Assembly: GCA_022447205.1 (NCBI GenBank)
Contig: JAKVBQ010000001.1
Location: 1-64,000 of the forward strand
DNA: 64,000 nt
From: Phycisphaerales bacterium
GTDB lineage: Bacteria > Planctomycetota > Phycisphaerae > Phycisphaerales > SM1A02
Direction: 5' to 3'
Shown piece after piece: positions 11,199-19,220 of this stretch. The translations under genes were made by a program, and so were the position numbers. The notes under the pieces were generated by a model. That model was not told where the DNA came from. It did not search any database and saw only the letters and a program-made list of their open reading frames with translations. Every line of letters starts with the position of its first letter. The first letter of the stretch is position 1.

Positions 11199-14100
11199 TC
11201 AGGGGCAGATGCCCCATGTGCCGAGCAGGATCGACAGGTCGAGGCCGTCGACGATGCCGTCGCCGTTGAGGTCGAAGTCGGGTTCTCCCCAACTGCCGAG
11301 CAGTGCGGAGAGGTCGGCGCCATTGACCAGGCCGTCGAAGTTCACGTCACCAATGCATTCGCATTCGTCCGGGATACCATTCTCGTCCTGGTCGGAGGAA
11401 CCTCCGCCTTCCTGGATATCGCATTCATCCGGAACCAGGTTCTCGTTGCAGTCCTCTGCGGTTCCATCTGCGAGATCGCAGTCATCAGGAATCTCGTTGA
11501 GGTTGCAGTCGATGCTGGTGCCGTCTGCGATATCGCAGTCATCGGGCGCGTTGTTTCCGTTGCAGTCGGGGCTGGTGCCGTCTGCGACGTCGCATTCATC
11601 CGGCGTCTTGTTGCCGTTGCAGTCGAGGCTGAAGTCGCCTGCGATGTCACAGTCATCCGGACGTCCGTTGTCGTTGCAGTCGGAAACGCTTCCGTCCGCC
11701 ACTTCGCACTCGTCGGGTCTGGTGTTCCCGTTGCAGTCTTCACTGAAGCCGCTGGCGATGTCGCATGCGTCGGGGATTTCGTTCCCGTTGCAGTCAGGCG
11801 CGCTGCCGTCGGCAAGCTCACACTCGTCGGGGATGTTGTTGGCATTGCAGTCGAGGCTGAAGCCATCCGCGATGTCGCAGGAGTCCGGGTCACCGTTTCC
11901 ATTGCAGTCCTCGGCAGTGCCGCCTTCGGCGAGATCGCACTCGTCCGGCACGCCGTTCTCATCGCAGTCTTCGCTTTCGCCGCTGGCGATATCACAGGAA
12001 TCCGGGATGTCGTTGTTGTTGCAATCCTGTTCCTTGCCGGAACCGATCTCAACGCTGTCCGGGATGCCGTCGCCGTCGCAGTCGCCGTCGACGCATTCGT
12101 CGGGAACGCCGTTGCCGTCGGCATCACCACTGGTGCCGTCGGCGATGTCGCAGTCATCGGGGATTCCGTTGACGTTGCAGTCCGCCTTGAGGCCCGCGAT
12201 GATCTCGAACTCGTCGAAGCAGCCGTTCTGGTTGCAGTCCAGCGCACCGTCCTCGACTTCTTCGATTCGGTTCCCGCACTTCTCGGGGACACCGTTGCAG
12301 TCGTCGACGTTGCCCTGGTCGTCATTGAAGTTGTTGGGGTTGTTGTCGCTGAAATTGTTGCTTTCGATTCGCAGCCCAGCACCCTCGAAGATGCTGCCAC
12401 CGTTCACGAAGAAACCACCACCATCATTGGTCGCGCTGTTGCAGACCAGGGTGCAGTCATTCACCAGGATGCTCTGGCCATCGGCCATTTCGGTGTAGAA
12501 GCCGCCGCCGAGATCCCCGGCGGAGTTGGCTCCGAAAGCGGTCTGGCTGATGACGTAGTTGCTTGAGACGCCTCCGATGTTGATTCCGCCACCGTTGCCG
12601 TTCAAGGTCGAGTTTCGCCTGAAGTAGCAGTCGTTGATGGCCAGGTCAACGGCGCTCTCGATGTTGATCGCTCCGCCATTGTCTGCAGCGCTGTTGTCAT
12701 CGAAAGTCGAGTCGATGATCATCGCGATGCCGATGTTGGAGGCATCGATCGCGCCACCCGAGGCATCAGCGCTGGTGTACTGGATCGTGGTTCGGTCGAT
12801 CATGATGTCGGCGGGATCCTCGTCCTCCGGGCCACTGACCCAGACGCAACCACCGAATCCAAGCACGAAGTCACGCTTGAAGTCGCAGTTGTCGAGGTTG
12901 AGGGAGCCTTCTGATGCGATCGAACCGCCCACTGGACCTGCGATGATTGCCGGGGGCAAATCATCATTCGCATCGACGTCCCCAGTGGCGCTGTTCAGAT
13001 AGAAGGAGGAGTCCGTGGCCGAGACGCCCATGCCGAAGATCGCGCCACCGGCTGCCGAACCGCCGGGGTACTGACCGAAGGCGCCGAGAGCCCAGCTCTT
13101 CCGGAATTCGCAGTTGGTCACGGAGACCGAGCCTCCTGCGCACAGGGTGCCGCCCAGAGAGGCCCCAAGGGGGTTGCTCACAAGATTGCCTTCGAACAGG
13201 CTGTTGCTGATGACCATGTCACCGCCTGCAGTGATCGCTCCGCCTGAGATGTCGATCAACTGGCTTTCCGGAGCAGACTGCGGCTGAGCGACGTTCGAAA
13301 CCGCGGTCACGTTGTTCGCGGTGATACCGCCCACAGCGTAGATGCCTCCGCCTCGTCGGCCGCCGTTGGCATCGAGTTCGATCTGGTTCATCACGATCGA
13401 ACCACTGGTCGTCAGTGCGCCTCCGCCTCCTTCGAACCAGGTGTCTTCGTCGACCGGGTCAGGCCTGAAGACATCGCCCTGCGAGAAGTTGGCCTGGAAT
13501 TCGCAGTTGAACAGCTCGACGTTCGGTTCGGAGGGATCGTCATCATTCCACACGTAGACAGCGCCGCCCATGCCCAGTCCGGGTCGGGGTTCGCCTGACA
13601 GCGGGTCAAGCAGGCAGCAGACACCGATGGGGAACTCAGGATCAGTTGCAGGAATGTCGTTCAGGATGAAATCCGTGTTGTTGGCATTCAGGCTGCCACA
13701 GTAGATGCCACCGCCATTGTGGTTGGTTCTGCAGAGGGAGATCTCTGCGCCGTCGGTGACGACTCCGGCGTCACCGGCATAGATGCCGCCGCCACCGATC
13801 GGGTTCTGCGGGATGCCGTTGCCATCTGCGTCGTCGACGGGGTTGGGGAATGAGTAGAAGCGCACGATCTCGTTGGTCGAAACGGCAACGCACGCATGGA
13901 CGCGGCACTCGGCACCGTCCTCGATCGATTCAACGATCAGGTCGACTCCGCCCAGCGCGTAGATACCGCCGCCAGCCGCGTCGGTGATCGCCTGTGCTGA
14001 ACAGCCGAATGCGGTGGGGACACCGTCTCCGAATTCATTTTCTCGGAATCCGACGATCGAGTTGTAGAGCGAGACTCGACCTTCCGTCCAGATCGCGCCG

Positions 14101-15599
14101 CCCTGGGCGTAGCCCTCCCAGTGAAACTCTTCGCACGGTTCTGGTTCCTCTGACCCACTGGGCTGGAGGGGTTCAACGACAGCGCCGTTGGCCCTGCAGT
14201 CGTTCATGGTCGTGTTGTAGAGGGTGATGTTGCCGGTGCCGGCCCAGATGCCGCCGCCTTCTGCACCCAGGCTGCCCTGTGCGGTCCCTCCGGCACTCAG
14301 TCCGCCGGCAAGCGGTGGAGGCTCGTGGAAGGTGGAGTGGTAGACCAGCAAGTCGCCACAGACTCTGATGTTGCCGCCTTGTGCAATGCCGTCGGGGAAG
14401 AGGCATTCCAAATTAGGATCTCCGAACGCAGCCTGGCCATCTTCGCCGTAGGCACTGCCGGCAATGTTGCCGGCAAAGCTGCATCCCTTGACGGTCAGTC
14501 CGAGGCCGGGGTCGCAACTCAGCGGTTCGTCGTCCTTGCCCCCTGGGGCGGCGTAGATTCCGAAGCAGATTGCACCACCGGTACCGACACCATCTGTTTC
14601 AGGGATGCCGTCGCCATCAAGGTCGCCGCCAACCGACACTGCTGAACAACCGGTGAACGAGCATCCGATGGGGACCGTGTTTCCGAGGCCGGTGTCAGAG
14701 AAGAGTCCGCCGCCTGCTGAGAGGCCTTGGGCCGAAGCGTTGCAGCCAGTGAAGGTGGTGCTCTCGAGGGCACCGAGCGTTGAGCCGATGAGCGCAATGC
14801 CACCGCCGGTGGCCAGAGCGGCGCCCTGAACGGCACAGCCCTGGAAGCTGCAACTCGTGATGGTGGATACGGTGCTGTTGCTGGCATACAAGCCACCGCC
14901 TGAGCCGTTGGCGATCGCGCCGATGAACGGGATTCCGCTTGGGTTGTTGCCGAAGGTCACGTTGTCAAGGCTGACCGATGAGTTGATGGCAGCGACCGCG
15001 CCACCAGGTCCTGACGAGAGTCCTTCGAAGAAGGAGTTCTCGATGTCGACGTTCGACTCGTACGCGCAGAGTCCGCCACCCGGCGCGCCGAACTGGGTCT
15101 GACCGATTGCGAAGGTGTTCTCGATCTTGGCGCATCCGAACTCGACGCAGATTGCGCCGCCGCGCAGACGTGCTGTTCCCTGGACGGTGCAGTTCTTGAT
15201 GGTGGCACAGGAGTTCGAAACCTTGATACCGCCACCGATCGGGCCTTCGCCACCGATGATCGTGAAGTTGTCGATCGTCGATGAGAGGCTCTCGCCGTCG
15301 ACGAAGCGAACGACTGCGGTGGTCGAGTTGATCTGGGGCGGTCCACCAAGGTTGTTGCTGACACCCTGGACGGTGATGGCCTTGCCGTAGAAACGAATGG
15401 GTCCGTCGTAGGTTCCGGGGTCGACCAGAACCTTGTCACCATCTGATGCGGCATCGATGCCGGCCTGGATCGTCGGGTACTCACTCGGCACCCTGAGAAT
15501 GTCCGCTGCTGCCTCTCCCCCGGAGAGCATGGCGATGATTCCCGCACATACAGAACTCATGATGGTCACTGCTGCGCCATCGCACCTGTCTTTAATCAT
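11199..15599 (-). CDS. Giant secreted parallel beta-helix protein with Cys/Asp repeats and C-terminal dockerin
   Basis: 1466 residues. A signal peptide (IIAMLSGGEAAA) is followed by about 1100 residues of Gly/Asn-rich right-handed beta-helix built from repeats such as GGGIYA..., ITNCTF-like and GNIxxGxxxGGGI. The opening (ILRVPSEYPTIQAGIDAASDGD) is the classic start of pectate-lyase-like or polymorphic outer membrane beta-helices. Next come about 15 units of DCNxNxxPDxCDxADGTS, each about 18 residues with paired Cys and Asp/Asn ladders, resembling calcium-binding thrombospondin type 3 repeats. The end holds two dockerin-type loops (DVNFDGLVNGADL and DLNGDGIVDGLDL), each followed by LLGxWG. 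No carbohydrate-active residues stand out. The likely role is cell-surface adhesion or matrix; it may be anchored through its dockerin. Confidence 0.8.
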   Translation of the reverse strand: MIKDRCDGAAVTIMSSVCAGIIAMLSGGEAAADILRVPSEYPTIQAGIDAASDGDKVLVDPGTYDGPIRFYGKAITVQGVSNNLGGPPQINSTTAVVRFVDGESLSSTIDNFTIIGGEGPIGGGIKVSNSCATIKNCTVQGTARLRGGAICVEFGCAKIENTFAIGQTQFGAPGGGLCAYESNVDIENSFFEGLSSGPGGAVAAINSSVSLDNVTFGNNPSGIPFIGAIANGSGGGLYASNSTVSTITSCSFQGCAVQGAALATGGGIALIGSTLGALESTTFTGCNASAQGLSAGGGLFSDTGLGNTVPIGCSFTGCSAVSVGGDLDGDGIPETDGVGTGGAICFGIYAAPGGKDDEPLSCDPGLGLTVKGCSFAGNIAGSAYGEDGQAAFGDPNLECLFPDGIAQGGNIRVCGDLLVYHSTFHEPPPLAGGLSAGGTAQGSLGAEGGGIWAGTGNITLYNTTMNDCRANGAVVEPLQPSGSEEPEPCEEFHWEGYAQGGAIWTEGRVSLYNSIVGFRENEFGDGVPTAFGCSAQAITDAAGGGIYALGGVDLIVESIEDGAECRVHACVAVSTNEIVRFYSFPNPVDDADGNGIPQNPIGGGGIYAGDAGVVTDGAEISLCRTNHNGGGIYCGSLNANNTDFILNDIPATDPEFPIGVCCLLDPLSGEPRPGLGMGGAVYVWNDDDPSEPNVELFNCEFQANFSQGDVFRPDPVDEDTWFEGGGGALTTSGSIVMNQIELDANGGRRGGGIYAVGGITANNVTAVSNVAQPQSAPESQLIDISGGAITAGGDMVISNSLFEGNLVSNPLGASLGGTLCAGGSVSVTNCEFRKSWALGAFGQYPGGSAAGGAIFGMGVSATDSSFYLNSATGDVDANDDLPPAIIAGPVGGSIASEGSLNLDNCDFKRDFVLGFGGCVWVSGPEDEDPADIMIDRTTIQYTSADASGGAIDASNIGIAMIIDSTFDDNSAADNGGAINIESAVDLAINDCYFRRNSTLNGNGGGINIGGVSSNYVISQTAFGANSAGDLGGGFYTEMADGQSILVNDCTLVCNSATNDGGGFFVNGGSIFEGAGLRIESNNFSDNNPNNFNDDQGNVDDCNGVPEKCGNRIEEVEDGALDCNQNGCFDEFEIIAGLKADCNVNGIPDDCDIADGTSGDADGNGVPDECVDGDCDGDGIPDSVEIGSGKEQDCNNNDIPDSCDIASGESEDCDENGVPDECDLAEGGTAEDCNGNGDPDSCDIADGFSLDCNANNIPDECELADGSAPDCNGNEIPDACDIASGFSEDCNGNTRPDECEVADGSVSDCNDNGRPDDCDIAGDFSLDCNGNKTPDECDVADGTSPDCNGNNAPDDCDIADGTSIDCNLNEIPDDCDLADGTAEDCNENLVPDECDIQEGGGSSDQDENGIPDECECIGDVNFDGLVNGADLSALLGSWGEPDFDLNGDGIVDGLDLSILLGTWGICP
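11370..12310 (-). repeat. 54-bp tandem repeats encoding calcium-binding-like Cys/Asp units
   Basis: About 15 imperfect in-frame copies, usually 54 bp, read on the plus strand as GTTGCAGTC...GCGATGTCGCA...TCGTCGGG. They encode the DCNxNxxPDxCD repeats of the beta-helix protein. Similarity between copies makes recombination-driven copy change plausible. Confidence 0.75.
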
Positions 15600-15865
15600 T
15601 ATTTTCGCCCCTTCTAGCAGCCGGAAACAGACTTATCTCTAGGTTGCCACACCGGCCATTCCCGGCGGGATGGCGTCATATTCAACATATGACCCCAAAA
15701 GCGCGTGGCGAAACGCTTAGGCGAAAGATACGCACAATTTATGATTGAAACCACACCTATTTGGTTCAAAAAATCGTTCGAGACGGAAACCACCGGTATT
15801 CAGTGGCCGGGAATCTTGCTCGTTCTCGGTCGTTTTGGCCTGTAAAATGGGCGTTCTATCGCGGC
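15600..15865. other. AT-richer promoter region upstream of the beta-helix gene
   Basis: 266 bp, visibly richer in A/T than the surroundings. It must contain the promoter of the beta-helix gene: minus-strand TAGAGA and GATAAG stretches near 15637-15645 are candidates. It also holds the 3' flank of the ABC ATPase gene. I see no gene and no strong terminator. Confidence 0.5.
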
Positions 15866-16801
15866 TCAGGTCCGAATACATCCGTCTTCCAGCTCCACGA
15901 TCCGGTCCGCATAGGCCGCGACCTTGGGGTCATGGGTGACCATGATGATCGTCAGACCCGCTTCATGGCGCTCTTTGAGGAGATCCAGGATTTCGCGCCC
16001 GGTCTGGGCGTCCAGATTGCCCGTCGGTTCGTCGGCAAGCAGGACGTCCGGGGCGTTGCCCAGGGCACGGGCGATCGCCACGCGCTGGCGCTCCCCTCCG
16101 GACAGCTCTCTGGGGCGATGGTGCAGCCTGTGACCGAGGCCGAATTCTTCGAGGGTGGTCTTCGCCGCCGTGGCGACGCCCGAGGAACGACTCCGTTGCT
16201 TGATGGCCAGGACCTGAGCAAGTTGAACCAGGGCGATCAGGGTGGCGCTTCCGAGGACCATGCCCGTCAGGGCAAGGATCAGGGACCGCATGTCCGTCTG
16301 TTCCTCGACCGGAAGGAGGCCGAACCCTTCGAATGAGCCGGCACCCGCGGCGATCGCTCCAAGGCCCGCGCCGAGCAGCCCGCCGACCAACACCACCATC
16401 AGGAGGAAGAGGCCGCTGGCACCGGTTCTCGGAATGAGCTTCGCGAGGACCGCGTTCTCGAGAACATCGAGTTCGGGAAGGAGGTGGTAGAACTGGAACA
16501 CGAACCCGATCGAACGATTTCGATATTCATTCGTGGTCCGCCCACGGTCGAGTTCGACACGAGTGCCCTTGAACATCACGTCACCACCGTCGGTGTCCGG
16601 TCGGTCGAGTCCTCCGAGGATGTGCAGCAGGGTGCTCTTGCCGGAACCGCTCGCTCCGAGGATCGCGACCCATTCCCTGGGCTTGATCGAGATCGACGCG
16701 CCATGCAGCACCGGTACCCGGACTCGTCCCAGTTGATAGGTCTTGCGCAGGTTCACGCCTTCGATGATCGGAGCTTCACTGTCCGGCATGAGGTCGCTCA
16801 T
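15866..16801 (-). CDS. LolD-like ABC ATPase with an inserted transmembrane hairpin
   Basis: 311 residues against about 230 for ordinary LolD. The nucleotide-binding domain is complete: Walker A GASGSGKST (49-57), Q-loop Gln103 in VFQFYHLLPE, signature LSGGE (233-237), Walker B with ADEPTGNLD, H-loop His290. Between the Q-loop region and the signature, at about 125-208, is an extra block with two long hydrophobic stretches (about 130-153 and 173-199) joined by a polar loop (SFEGFGLLPVEEQTD). On either side the sequence matches LolD closely (LLPELDVLENAVLAKLI and LEEFGLGHRLHHRPRELSGGE). The domain should drive release or extrusion of envelope lipids or lipoproteins with the adjacent permease, but here the ATPase itself looks membrane-anchored. 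Its ATG overlaps the permease stop (ATGA). Confidence 0.85.
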   Translation of the reverse strand: MSDLMPDSEAPIIEGVNLRKTYQLGRVRVPVLHGASISIKPREWVAILGASGSGKSTLLHILGGLDRPDTDGGDVMFKGTRVELDRGRTTNEYRNRSIGFVFQFYHLLPELDVLENAVLAKLIPRTGASGLFLLMVVLVGGLLGAGLGAIAAGAGSFEGFGLLPVEEQTDMRSLILALTGMVLGSATLIALVQLAQVLAIKQRSRSSGVATAAKTTLEEFGLGHRLHHRPRELSGGERQRVAIARALGNAPDVLLADEPTGNLDAQTGREILDLLKERHEAGLTIIMVTHDPKVAAYADRIVELEDGCIRT

Positions 16802-18447
16802 TCGTAACGCAGTGCCTTGATGGGGTCGGTGTCGGCGGCGCGGGCGGCGGGGATCGCCGCACCGATCACGCTGAAGAGGATCGCACCGGCCATGGTGAGC
16901 AGGGCGGTGAACCAGTCGGTGCTGTTGGGGATCTCATTGAAGTAGTAGACGCTCGGGTCCCAGACCAGGAACCCCTGGTGCAGCAGGAGAGCGACTCCCG
17001 TCACGCTGAGGATCAGGCAGGCGATCACGCCAAGCAGCCATTTCAGGATCGAGCCCCGGATGGCGCAGGTGATGGCGATCAGCAGCATGACCAGCGCGAG
17101 GGCGAAGGTCGTGAGCGTCAACCAGAGCGGTGCGGGCTGGCCGAGGGCATGGTGGATCCCGTTGATGTTGGACACCACCAGCCAGCCCAGCAGCGCACCG
17201 ATGAGCGAGCCGAGCAGTCCGATCACCAGGCCGTAGACCAGGAAGATCCCGAGGATGCCGGGGCGTGAGGCACCGGTGGAACGGAGGATCCCGATGTCAC
17301 GAGTCTTCTCATGGACGATCGCCCAGAAGATCGAGAGGACCAGCCCCGCGCAGACGATGTAGACGATCGAGAAGAGGATGCGCATCAATTCGCGTTCCTT
17401 CTCGACGGGAGCGATCACATCGCGGAGCTGCTGCTCCCAGGTGCGGATCGTGGTACGCAACGGGTCGGGCGGTTTGCGGATGAGCGAGGTGTCGTTCGCG
17501 CAGCGTTCCCAGAACGCCGTGTACGTCGCGGCCGCGGCTTCGCGGAGTTCGTTCGGTGTCACGCCTGCGGCCGCTCGGACCAGGATCTGGGTCACGCGAG
17601 CGGGACTTTCCCCGATCACGCGTGGCAGCCCGGTCTCCGGGTCGAGCGCACCGCTTCGGTCGTAGAGCACACCCTTCCCGAGTCGCAGCATCTCCTGCGC
17701 ATCGGCGAGTGAGATCAGGACGCGGTTCTTGTCGATCTGGAAGACACCGGACTGGAATTCGTTCACGACCGTGAACCGTCGCGATTCCGGTTCGAGCGAG
17801 AGGCGCCCGCCCTTGATGGGCACCAGCGTCAGCATGACGTTGTTGCCCGGCATCCAGGCATTGGCCGGGCTGAAGCCGTAGCTTCCATCGGACCGGCGTT
17901 CATTGAACTGGGACACGTGCATGCCGAAGACGATGCCCGGTTCCCCGGTCCAGTCGTCACGCATCGCCATGGCCTCGTCGAGTCGATCACGATCCGTGTC
18001 CAGGCGCGGGTCATCGGATGCCAGCGTCACGGCGACTTCCTCGGAAGGCGTCTGCCACCAGAGGATGTCCTTGAAGTCGCTGACTCGCCCGAAGGAATCG
18101 GGTTCGATGCCCCAGACCTGGACGGTCTCGATGAGGTTGCCGTCCTCGTTGCCGTAGGGCATCTCCAGGAGTCCGAAGGTGTCGATGGTGGGGGCGGCGC
18201 CATCCGCCTCCGGCATCGCCTCGAGATCCGCGATCAATTGTTCGTAGTAGGGGATCCCGGTGATCGGATACGTGATCACCACGTCGCCCATCATGGTCCG
18301 GCCCGAGGTCTTGAGCATGTCCAGGAAACCGGTCATGACGCTGACCACGATGATCACCAGCGCCACGCACAGCGCGACCGCCGCCACTGCGATCAGTGGG
18401 ATGATGCGACTGGTCAGGTAGCGGTTGGCGAGCAGGGCTGCATACAT
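16798..18447 (-). CDS. LolC/LolE-like (FtsX-type) ABC permease with extra membrane segments
   Basis: 549 residues against about 400 for LolC/E. An N-terminal membrane helix (about 14-38) is followed by a large periplasmic domain (about 45-350) and the FtsX core (about 357-545), ending in the typical AARAADTDPIKALRYE. The block at about 437-492 (LWLTLTTFALALVMLLIAIT and ILKWLLGVIACLILSVTGVA) adds two hydrophobic helices before the conserved DPSVYYFNEIP segment; LolC/E proteins usually lack these. It forms a transporter with the downstream ATPase and is probably a homodimer, since no second permease gene is adjacent. The role by family is lipoprotein release or MacB-like extrusion. A -10-like TATGAT lies 11 bp before the ATG. 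Confidence 0.82.
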   Translation of the reverse strand: MYAALLANRYLTSRIIPLIAVAAVALCVALVIIVVSVMTGFLDMLKTSGRTMMGDVVITYPITGIPYYEQLIADLEAMPEADGAAPTIDTFGLLEMPYGNEDGNLIETVQVWGIEPDSFGRVSDFKDILWWQTPSEEVAVTLASDDPRLDTDRDRLDEAMAMRDDWTGEPGIVFGMHVSQFNERRSDGSYGFSPANAWMPGNNVMLTLVPIKGGRLSLEPESRRFTVVNEFQSGVFQIDKNRVLISLADAQEMLRLGKGVLYDRSGALDPETGLPRVIGESPARVTQILVRAAAGVTPNELREAAAATYTAFWERCANDTSLIRKPPDPLRTTIRTWEQQLRDVIAPVEKERELMRILFSIVYIVCAGLVLSIFWAIVHEKTRDIGILRSTGASRPGILGIFLVYGLVIGLLGSLIGALLGWLVVSNINGIHHALGQPAPLWLTLTTFALALVMLLIAITCAIRGSILKWLLGVIACLILSVTGVALLLHQGFLVWDPSVYYFNEIPNSTDWFTALLTMAGAILFSVIGAAIPAARAADTDPIKALRYE

Positions 18448-18458
18448 GGTGCGGACGG

Positions 18459-18464
18459 ATCATA
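18459..18464 (-). promoter_or_regulatory. -10-like TATGAT before the FtsX-type permease gene
   Basis: TATGAT on the minus strand, 11 bp before the ATG at 18447, implying a leader of only a few nucleotides. Confidence 0.3.
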
Positions 18465-18473
18465 TGGCCGTCG

Positions 18474-19154
18474 TCAGTTCGATGTGCGGATTCCGAAACG
18501 GGGGAGGAGTGAATCCGGGGTTCCGATGCCCACGACATCGATCCTGCCGCACCAGATGGCCGCATCCGGCCGGGCCATGCCGAGCTTCGGGGCCACGAAG
18601 GTGACGGTCCTGGCGGCCTTGACCACCGGTCCGGTGGGCATGCCACTGTTCGCATCCAGGCCTGAAGGCAGATCGACCGAGAGGATCGACGGGTGACGAA
18701 CCTGCTCGAGCAGTGCCAGCCACTCCGCGGCCATGCCTTCGATGGGACGATCAAGCCCGGTGCCGAAGAGTGCGTCGACGACGAGAGCCGCGTGTTCGAT
18801 CGTGGTTCGATCAAGATCCATGCCGACACTGATGCCGAGGTTGCGGGCCCTGGCCTCGTTCACTTCCGCGTCCGAACCCGATCGACATGAGCCGAGTGAT
18901 CGCACCTCGACCGGATGCCCCGCTTCCTGAAGTTGGCGTGCCATCGCCCAGCCGTCCCCGCCGTTGTTGCCCCTCCCGACGAGGATGAGGATGGCATCTC
19001 CCGGATCGGTCATCGAGCGGACATGGTCGGTGCAGCCACGGGCGGCCTGCTCCATCAGTTCGATACCCGGGATGCCGTATTCGGTGATCGCCGCGTGATC
19101 GAGCGCACGGGCTCCAGATCGATCCAGCAGATGCTCGTTCCCGACTCCGGTCAT
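18474..19154 (-). CDS. nnrE: NAD(P)H-hydrate epimerase (YjeF N-terminal domain)
   Basis: 226 residues. It repairs damaged NAD(P)HX by epimerising the R form to the S form used by the dehydratase NnrD. The family motifs are present: GNNGGDG in LVGRGNNGGDGWAMARQL, VVDALFGTGLDRPI, and SVDLPSGLDANSG. The C-terminal NnrD kinase-like domain is absent, so this is a stand-alone epimerase. The frame stays open far upstream, antisense to the GT2 gene, but homology begins near residue 10. The ATG at 19154 is preferred: a TACCAT hexamer at 19162-19167 overlaps the other candidate ATG (19163) and would make the mRNA nearly leaderless. Confidence 0.88.
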   Translation of the reverse strand: MTGVGNEHLLDRSGARALDHAAITEYGIPGIELMEQAARGCTDHVRSMTDPGDAILILVGRGNNGGDGWAMARQLQEAGHPVEVRSLGSCRSGSDAEVNEARARNLGISVGMDLDRTTIEHAALVVDALFGTGLDRPIEGMAAEWLALLEQVRHPSILSVDLPSGLDANSGMPTGPVVKAARTVTFVAPKLGMARPDAAIWCGRIDVVGIGTPDSLLPRFGIRTSN

Positions 19155-19161
19155 GCGATGC

Positions 19162-19167
19162 ATGGTA
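19162..19167 (-). promoter_or_regulatory. -10-like TACCAT before nnrE
   Basis: TACCAT on the minus strand ends 7 bp before the preferred ATG of nnrE. It overlaps the alternative ATG at 19163 and so favours the shorter protein. Confidence 0.3.
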
Positions 19168-19220
19168 GGGTGCCGTGACCGGATCCACCTGGTTCCCTCC
19201 ACGGGCATCGACACCTCCTG

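Noticed and set aside
11370-12310. Tandem 54-bp repeats as a possible CRISPR array
   Set aside because: The repeats are in frame, have no unique spacers and encode protein repeats within an open gene.
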